A stretch of 64,000 nucleotides of DNA from Arthrobacter silvisoli (GTDB lineage Bacteria > Actinomycetota > Actinomycetes > Actinomycetales > Micrococcaceae): positions 124,001 through 188,000 of the forward strand of contig NZ_QRCU01000037.1 in NCBI RefSeq assembly GCF_003369445.1, read 5' to 3'. How positions within the stretch are numbered: the first letter of the stretch is position 1; each line of letters opens with the position of its first letter. Shown here in pieces: positions 58,126 to 64,000 of this stretch. The translations under genes were made by a program, and so were the position numbers. The notes under the pieces are model-generated. The model searched no databases and had not been told where the DNA came from. It saw only the letters and a list, made by a program, of their open reading frames with translations.

Positions 58126-61100
58126 CCGTCCGCACCGGCGCCCCCAGGATCCGGGCGCACAGGGCTGCGAGTACCTCGTCCTTGCTGAAACGCTGCTGGA
58201 CGAAGGCCTGTGCCTCGGCCGCGTTGGCGCGCCAGTCTTCCGGCGAAGCGGTCTTGTCCTCGATGTGCTGCACCATTTCGTCGACGCTCGCGGCGAGCCA
58301 CGACGTCGGGTAGATCTGGTCGGCACCGGGCCAGGCGAGGCTGGCCGGTACGGCGCCGTTCATGGCACCGTCGGCAAGGGTCAGGTGGAATGATTCGAAG
58401 TCGCTCACGGACAGGACCACGCCGATCTTCGCGTACCACTCCGCCATGTCGTTGCCGTGGGGGTCGAAGGTGACGCCGCCGGCCAGGTCCGGGTCTTCCG
58501 CGATCCGCGCGTACTGCTCCTCGTAGAAGCGCATTTCCTCGGGCCGTTTGGCCATCCAGGCGAATTCCTCGGGCCGCTTGCCCTTGACGAAGAGCCTGTA
58601 GCGGTTGTCCTTGGCCCGGAGCGCCTTGAGCACATCCAGCGCCCTGTCCAGGTGCTTCTGGGCCGGAACGATCCCCACCAGGCCGAGGTGGAATCGATGG
58701 TCGTCGTCCTTGGCCTGCTCCTCACCGGCCGGATTCACCGGGTTCGGCACGATCAGCGCCTTCTTGGAAGGCACGTTGTGGTCCCGTACGGCGATGTCCG
58801 CGATGTGCCGGCCGACGAAGACCACCGAATCGACGGCGCTGAAGGCGACGTCCTTGAGGTACGGGCGGAAGATCTCCTGGGAGTGGACCCGCAGCACCAG
58901 CCGCTGATGCGGAAGCTTGTTCTTCGAGTACCACAGGGCGTTGCCGAGTCCCCATTCGCAGAAGACGACGTCGGCACTCTTCAGCAGCGCTTCGCTCTGC
59001 TGAGGATCGTGCTTGTTGTGGTCCCGCCACTGGTCGAAGACGACGGTGTGTCCGCGGTGCTTGAGTTCCTCGACGATGCCGCCGGCGAACTTCAGGTCGT
59101 GGCCGGCGACCAGGACCGTCTGCTTCCTGGGGGCCGGGTCGTCGACCACCGCCGGGCGTTCGCTGCGGAGCAGGGTCCTGCGCACGGTCAGTGCCGCATC
59201 TCCGCTCCCGTCCCCGCCCGCGTTGCCGGTGGCTGTGAGCGCGGGCAACTGCGGGTTCCCGGCGCCGGGCTGGACAAGGCCGAGGCCCTTGGTTTCGAGG
59301 CCGCTTTCGCCGTAGCCGATCCGGTTCCAGTCACCGAACGTGGTGGCGGTAAGGAGGTCTTCGAAGGCGGTCCGGTCTGCGGTGTCGCCCGGCAGGGTGC
59401 CGAGGAAGCCGATGCCTTGTTCGGCCGCCTTCCTGCGGGCGTCCTCGATGTCGACGGCGGCGCTGACGCCGGCGGAACCGGACGGGGCGTAGACAGTGCG
59501 CGGCTGGACGGTCTGCGCGTCCACCCTGGCCCGCTGCTCGGCCGTGGCCTCGGGGAGGAAGACGGCGTAGGACGGAAGCTCCGGTGCGCGGACCACCAGG
59601 CCGGCCGTGCGGAGGGCGAAGGCCAGTCGGTGGCCGGCCGTGTGCCCGCGGTGGACATAGCGGTACGCCAGCCAGGCATCGCGCAGCCTGACTGCTTCGT
59701 TGCCCATCCACTCTTCGATGATGAGTTCGGCTTCGTCCTTGCTGGAAACCACCGGCACCAGGCCGTTGAGGACTTCGCGGACACCCCGGCCCGTGCCGCT
59801 GACCACGGCACCGCCGGAGGCCGCGACTTCCATGACCCGCCGGGAGAACATGGTGGGCGAAGCGTCCACCGAGTTGACGTTGATGTGCACCGGGTGCGCC
59901 TTGTACGCATCCACCATGTCCCCGTAAGCCAGGCCGCCGCGGACGTAGCCCGCCAGCTCGGCCGGGAAACGGTAAGGGCTGTCAGGGTTGAGGTGCTGGC
60001 GGTCGTAGATCGCCAGGCCGAAGTTCCGTGCAGCACCGAGCAGGCGCGCGAGCTCGGTGGACCGCTTCGGGTACTTCTCGCCGTAGTAGGAACCCGCGTA
60101 GGCGACGGAGTGCTCGTAGGGCCGCTCCGCCGGCAGCGGGTTGTGAAGGCGCGGCTGCGCGTAGAAAGGCAGCGAAGCCACAGTCTTCAGCCGGCGGCCG
60201 GCGCTTTCGAGGTACTTCGGGATGCATTCGGCGTCGGTGGTGAACACGTGGTCGAAGTACTTGGCCGTGACCCTGAAGCGGTTGAAATGCACAGGGTCTT
60301 CCTTGTTCCAGAAGACCGTGGGCACCGCATTGGCGTTGCAGTAACGCAGCAGATCTCGCAGCACGGCAAAAGGCTCATCGCCATAGAACCCGACCTTCTG
60401 CCGCCACAGGCCGCCGACGCCTTCCCAGGCGGACTCGACGAACAAGGCATCGATGGGGTTCGCCGCCAACTGGCTCCGCCAGGTGGCGGGCTCGAGGACC
60501 ACGAACCCGGCTTCGGGAAGCAGGCCTTCCGTGGTGAACTGGTCCGCGATGATTCCGATGCGGTGGGCCTGGAGTGGCTTCCCGGCGTCGTGGGCGCCGT
60601 AGCTCGAACGCGCCTCCGCGTGTGTGGCCGCTGCCGTTTCCGAAGCCTGTGCCCACGTCCTGTGCCCGATGGTCCAGAGACGGGCGCGGCGGCCCATTTC
60701 CGACCGCAGCTGGGCGTCTTCGGCCAGGCGGCGCAGGACTGCGGCAAGGGAAGCGGGGTCGCCCGGGCTGCAAAGCAGCGCACGGTCCTGGGCCTGGCCG
60801 GCAAGGTCCCGCAACGGTCCAAGGTCGGACAGGACCACGGCCTTGCCGCTGGCCATGGCTTCGAGCGGCTTGAGGGGCGAGACCATTTCCGTGACGGGGA
60901 AACGCCGCCGCGGGCAGGGCATGATGTCGAAAAGGCTCACGTAGTCCTTGACCGACTTCGCCGGGACCCGTCCGGTGAAAATGACGTGCTTGCCGAGACC
61001 GAGTTCCCCGGCGGTCTTCTTCAGTTCGCCGAGTTGCGTGCCGTCACCGACGATCACGCAGCGCACATCCAGGCCCTGGTCCACCAGGATCCTGGTGGCT

Positions 61101-62560
61101 TCCAGGAGGTCGGGCAGGCCCTCGTAGGCGACGAGGCTGCCGGTGTAGCCGATAACGATCGAGTCTTCGGGGAGGCCGAGCCGGGCCCGGAGGTCAGCCT
61201 TGGGCGGCATCGGCTTGAAGGTATCGGTGTCGACGGAGTTGGGCAGCAGCTCGATCTTGGCCTCGTCGGCGCCCCTGCGGATCAGTTCCTCGCGGACCTG
61301 CCGGGTGATCGCCAGCACCCGGTCGGCTTCCTGGACCACCAGGGCTTCAAGCTTCACCGCAAGCCGGTAACGGTCGCTTTCGTTCCACCACGGCCTGTTG
61401 GAGAGTTCGGTGATCTCCCAGATGCCCCGCACTTCGTAGACGAAGGGAAGCCCGAGCCGCCGGGCAGCCATGAGCGCCGGCAACGCGGTGACGTAGTTGG
61501 AGGCCGCGTGGATGACAGCGACGCGGTTGCGCTGAGCTTCCCGGACGATCACATCCGCAGCGTTCATCAGGTAGTGGTCGAGGCGGTCCTTCGACAGGTC
61601 GGGGCCCGGATTGAAGACGTGCGGGACTCCGGCAATCTTGCGTTCGAACCTGCGCTGGCCGGGAGCAGGCACGTCGGTCCGTGCGTCCCACGGATAGCCC
61701 GGACGGGCCGCGACGACAATGTCCTCGCCGTTATCCACCAGGCCGGTGACGAGGCCGGCGGTGCGGGTCGAATATCCGTTGCTGTTGAAGTGCCCGGTGC
61801 TGTGTGCGCAGTACAGGACCCGGCCGCGTTCAACCAGGTACCCGGGGTTGGGCTGCTTCGGGGAGACGAAGATCCCTGATTCCAGGAGTGCGTTCTGTCC
61901 CTCGATGTTGTCGAGGATCTCCTTGTCTTTGGCCGTCAGCCCCGTCAGCAGGGTCCTGTGTGCGGAAATCCTTGAGGCGGGCAGCGCGAGGTCGCCCCGG
62001 ACGAAGTACTCATGCATCACCAGTTTCAGCAGGCTCCCCTTGGAAGGAGCGGACTGGAACTCGGCGAGAAGCTGCTCGTAGGCGGGGACTTCCTGGCGCG
62101 GTGCGGGCTTCGAAACTGCGGGCTTCGAAACTGCCGGTTTCGACGGCGCGGCCGCCGGGTTCTTCGCGGCCGCCGCGGGCTTCGCCGTCGGGAAGAACGA
62201 CGACGGACGGAACGACGACGCAGCCGCCTTCAGCTTTCGCGCGGCCCGCTTGGCGATGGCGTACGGTGCCGTCAGGGACCGCCCGAGCCGGAGGCTCCGG
62301 GATTGCCGGAGCCTCCGAAGGGTCGTCTTGAGCTGCGTGTTTTCCGATTCGGCCCGGTTGAGCCTGTCTTTGAAGCCGTCCCTTGCACGGCGCATCGCCC
62401 GGAGATCCTTGTCGAGGTCTCCGGCCTTCCTGGCTTGTCTCTTGGCTTCTTTGACGACGCGTTCGTAGTCACGGATCAAATCGTCCGTGTCGCTCGCGTA
62501 CCGTCTGCGCTTCGCCAGCTGCAAAGCGGAAGTCTGTGCCGATTCGTCAGGGTGCTTCAT
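58112..62560 (-). CDS. Giant multidomain glycosyltransferase
   Basis: 1482 residues from the ATG at 62560 (CGGAGA about 10 nt upstream). A coiled coil with a basic tail (residues ~15-130) and a repeated SKPAV linker come first. Then a GT4-type domain (~255-650; VLYCAHSTGHFNSNGYSTRT, EVRGIWEITEL, GYTGSLVAYEGLPDLLEA, PLKPLEAMASGKAVV). A CgeB/GT1_2-like domain follows (~665-1010; IGIIADQFTTEGLLPEAG, FTTDAECIPKYLESAG, MFSRRVMEVAASGGAVVSG). The last GT-B-like domain is ~1145-1470 (LVAGHDLKFAGGIVEELKHRG, VGIVPAQKHLDRALDVL, SFHLTLADGAMNGAVP). No signal or TM segment, so cytoplasmic. It is 25 bp after wecC. Confidence 0.85.
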   Translation of the reverse strand: MKHPDESAQTSALQLAKRRRYASDTDDLIRDYERVVKEAKRQARKAGDLDKDLRAMRRARDGFKDRLNRAESENTQLKTTLRRLRQSRSLRLGRSLTAPYAIAKRAARKLKAAASSFRPSSFFPTAKPAAAAKNPAAAPSKPAVSKPAVSKPAPRQEVPAYEQLLAEFQSAPSKGSLLKLVMHEYFVRGDLALPASRISAHRTLLTGLTAKDKEILDNIEGQNALLESGIFVSPKQPNPGYLVERGRVLYCAHSTGHFNSNGYSTRTAGLVTGLVDNGEDIVVAARPGYPWDARTDVPAPGQRRFERKIAGVPHVFNPGPDLSKDRLDHYLMNAADVIVREAQRNRVAVIHAASNYVTALPALMAARRLGLPFVYEVRGIWEITELSNRPWWNESDRYRLAVKLEALVVQEADRVLAITRQVREELIRRGADEAKIELLPNSVDTDTFKPMPPKADLRARLGLPEDSIVIGYTGSLVAYEGLPDLLEATRILVDQGLDVRCVIVGDGTQLGELKKTAGELGLGKHVIFTGRVPAKSVKDYVSLFDIMPCPRRRFPVTEMVSPLKPLEAMASGKAVVLSDLGPLRDLAGQAQDRALLCSPGDPASLAAVLRRLAEDAQLRSEMGRRARLWTIGHRTWAQASETAAATHAEARSSYGAHDAGKPLQAHRIGIIADQFTTEGLLPEAGFVVLEPATWRSQLAANPIDALFVESAWEGVGGLWRQKVGFYGDEPFAVLRDLLRYCNANAVPTVFWNKEDPVHFNRFRVTAKYFDHVFTTDAECIPKYLESAGRRLKTVASLPFYAQPRLHNPLPAERPYEHSVAYAGSYYGEKYPKRSTELARLLGAARNFGLAIYDRQHLNPDSPYRFPAELAGYVRGGLAYGDMVDAYKAHPVHINVNSVDASPTMFSRRVMEVAASGGAVVSGTGRGVREVLNGLVPVVSSKDEAELIIEEWMGNEAVRLRDAWLAYRYVHRGHTAGHRLAFALRTAGLVVRAPELPSYAVFLPEATAEQRARVDAQTVQPRTVYAPSGSAGVSAAVDIEDARRKAAEQGIGFLGTLPGDTADRTAFEDLLTATTFGDWNRIGYGESGLETKGLGLVQPGAGNPQLPALTATGNAGGDGSGDAALTVRRTLLRSERPAVVDDPAPRKQTVLVAGHDLKFAGGIVEELKHRGHTVVFDQWRDHNKHDPQQSEALLKSADVVFCEWGLGNALWYSKNKLPHQRLVLRVHSQEIFRPYLKDVAFSAVDSVVFVGRHIADIAVRDHNVPSKKALIVPNPVNPAGEEQAKDDDHRFHLGLVGIVPAQKHLDRALDVLKALRAKDNRYRLFVKGKRPEEFAWMAKRPEEMRFYEEQYARIAEDPDLAGGVTFDPHGNDMAEWYAKIGVVLSVSDFESFHLTLADGAMNGAVPASLAWPGADQIYPTSWLAASVDEMVQHIEDKTASPEDWRANAAEAQAFVQQRFSKDEVLAALCARILGAPVRTDGGQ

Positions 62561-62585
62561 CAACAGGTCTCCGAGTCCTCCGTTT

Positions 62586-63833
62586 CTACTGCCAGATTCC
62601 GCGGGTGTCGATCACGGCCTTGCCGCCGAGGACCGCGCGGTCGATCTCCTTGAAGTCGTCGTGGTCCACGAGCAGGAGGACGGCGTCCGCTGCGTCGATG
62701 GAGGCCGCGGTGTCACCCAGGGTGACGTTGGCAAGGCCGGCGAGCTGGCGGGGCAGGCTCTCGACGTGGGGTTCCACGACCAGCAGTTCCGCGCCGTCGA
62801 CCTTTGCGCTCAGCTTCTCCACGATGGCCACGGCGGGCGACTCGCGCAGGTCATCGATGTTTGCCTTGAAGGCCAGCCCAAGCACTGCGATCTTCGGCGC
62901 AGCCTTGTCACCAACGGCGTCGAGGACCTTCTTGACGACCCATTCGGGCTTGGCGTCGTTGGTCTCGCGTGCCTGGCGGATCAGCTGCGCCTCTTCGGGC
63001 GCTGCCGCCACGATGAACCACGGGTCCACGGCGATGCAGTGGCCGCCGACGCCAGGGCCGGGCTGGAGGATGTTGACGCGCGGGTGGTGGTTTGCCAGCT
63101 TGATGAGCTCCCACACGTTGATGCCGAGCTTGTCGCTGATCACGGAGAGTTCATTGGCGAAGGCGATGTTGACGTCGCGGTAGGAGTTCTCCACGAGCTT
63201 GGCCATCTCGGCCGTTGCCGCGTCGGTGACGAGGATTTCGCCCTGGCAGAAGACGGCGTACAGTGCCCGTGCCAGTTCGGCTGCCTTGGGCGTCAGGCCG
63301 CCGACGATGCGGTCGTTGGTCACGAGCTCGACCATGATGCGGCCGGGCAGCACGCGTTCCGGGCAGTGGGCCACATGGATGGCCGGCTTGCCGTCGGCAC
63401 CGTCCAGGCTCAGGTCGGGCCGCAGGCTGATGAGGTAGTCGCCCAGCAGCTGGGTGGTACCGGGAGGGGACGTGGACTCGAGGATCACGAGTTCGTCGCC
63501 CACGAGCTGCGGGGCAATGGCGCGCGCGGCGGCCTTGATGTAGGTGACATCCGCGGTGCGGTCCGGGTTGAACGGCGTGGGAACAGCGACGATGTACGCC
63601 TGTGCTGCCGGGGTTTCCAGCGACGCGCTGAGCTTCTTCTGGCTGACCGCGCCGGCCACGTACGAGGCGAGGTCCGGTTCAACGAACGGCACCTCTCCGC
63701 GGTTGACCGCGTCCACGGTGCCCTGGTTTACATCAACGCCGATGACGTGGATATCGTTTCCGGCCAGAATTGCTGCAGTCGGCAAACCGATGTAACCAAG
63801 ACCGACGACCGCTACGTTTTCGATTGTATTCAT
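62586..63833 (-). CDS. wecC: UDP-N-acetyl-D-mannosaminuronate dehydrogenase
   Basis: 415 residues from the ATG at 63833 (GGGGGTG about 7 nt upstream). It oxidises UDP-ManNAc to UDP-ManNAcA with two NAD+. The N-terminal Rossmann motif is VAVVGLGYIGLPTA. The middle contains ESTSPPGTT and VAHCPERVLPG. The catalytic Cys is in PGPGVGGHCIAVDPWF, and the C-terminal half has VLGLAFKANIDDLRESPA. WecC rather than a UDP-glucose dehydrogenase is preferred because of NSYRDVNIAFANEL and the presence of wecB. The 167 bp upstream, to the window edge, is AT-richer and probably carries its promoter. Confidence 0.93.
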   Translation of the reverse strand: MNTIENVAVVGLGYIGLPTAAILAGNDIHVIGVDVNQGTVDAVNRGEVPFVEPDLASYVAGAVSQKKLSASLETPAAQAYIVAVPTPFNPDRTADVTYIKAAARAIAPQLVGDELVILESTSPPGTTQLLGDYLISLRPDLSLDGADGKPAIHVAHCPERVLPGRIMVELVTNDRIVGGLTPKAAELARALYAVFCQGEILVTDAATAEMAKLVENSYRDVNIAFANELSVISDKLGINVWELIKLANHHPRVNILQPGPGVGGHCIAVDPWFIVAAAPEEAQLIRQARETNDAKPEWVVKKVLDAVGDKAAPKIAVLGLAFKANIDDLRESPAVAIVEKLSAKVDGAELLVVEPHVESLPRQLAGLANVTLGDTAASIDAADAVLLLVDHDDFKEIDRAVLGGKAVIDTRGIWQ

Positions 63834-64000
63834 TCCAAACACCCCCGTTTAGACAGAGACTTCGTCCCTGTAGTTTCCAAAAAATTTCAAAGAACCACTG
63901 GCGAGCAGTTCGGAATCGCTTACCTTCCATGTGTGCCCTGAGCCGGCACGTTGTTGACAGTAGTTGAACCGGTCAGATGAATAGACGGTGAGCCCGTTAG

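Noticed and set aside
58457..61879. An 1140-codon plus-strand open frame
   Set aside because: It is entirely antisense to the giant glycosyltransferase, which has clear domain motifs. Composition is typical of a mirror frame.

Overview
This is a high-GC chromosomal window from an actinobacterium, most likely Micrococcaceae (Arthrobacter/Pseudarthrobacter type). That placement is inferred from base composition, gene order (ftsY-smc ... mutM-rnc-rpmF-DUF177-coaD ... recG-DAK2-thiL) and protein sequences, not from a database search. The window is mostly conserved housekeeping DNA interrupted by one accessory block of about 14 kb, and it ends in a large surface-glycan locus.

Layout. (1) 1-12.9 kb: partial amidohydrolase, TPP riboswitch plus thiC, an alpha/beta hydrolase, ffh, a glucose-6-phosphate dehydrogenase, the glnK-amtB ammonium pair, an MFS exporter, a membrane-anchored GH79-like protein and ftsY. 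(2) 12.9-17.1 kb: smc and a small membrane protein. (3) About 17.3-31.5 kb: an accessory block between two genes that are normally close neighbours (smc and mutM). Its left edge carries a frameshifted relic of a mutM 3' end, and its right edge lies in the intact mutM, whose last ~150 bp drop in GC. The block holds a self-contained beta-glucoside PTS operon (HPr, EIIBCA, phospho-beta-glucosidase, LicT-type antiterminator, EI) with a visible RAT/terminator leader. It also holds a divergent oxidoreductase locus (XRE regulator, two aldo/keto reductases, cupin, DUF2255 // CMD-family protein, shikimate-dehydrogenase-like protein, MBL-fold protein) around a perfect inverted-repeat operator, plus a LacI-family relic. 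(4) 31.3-41.7 kb: mutM, rnc, rpmF, DUF177, coaD, an aminotransferase, a spermidine-synthase-like protein, rsmD, recG, a DAK2 protein and thiL. (5) 41.7-64 kb: a surface polysaccharide region.

The surface region is the most interesting part. UDP-GlcNAc 2-epimerase (wecB) and UDP-ManNAc dehydrogenase (wecC) would supply UDP-ManNAcA. A 1482-residue protein with three glycosyltransferase-like domains follows wecC in the same operon. Two proteins carry Asp2-like alpha/beta-hydrolase domains, one of them fused to a DUF6270-like domain. Next come three paralogous Tat-exported beta-propeller proteins and two paralogous Tat-exported NodB-like deacetylases, arranged as deacetylase-propeller / propeller / deacetylase-propeller. 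I know of no described system with this composition. The working inference is a machinery that builds, acylates and deacetylates a ManNAcA-containing envelope polymer, with the propeller proteins as exported partners.

Smaller observations include tandem duplications across the stop codons of zwf and ftsY, likely non-standard start codons (TTG, ATT, CTG), and candidate nitrogen-control boxes upstream of amtB.
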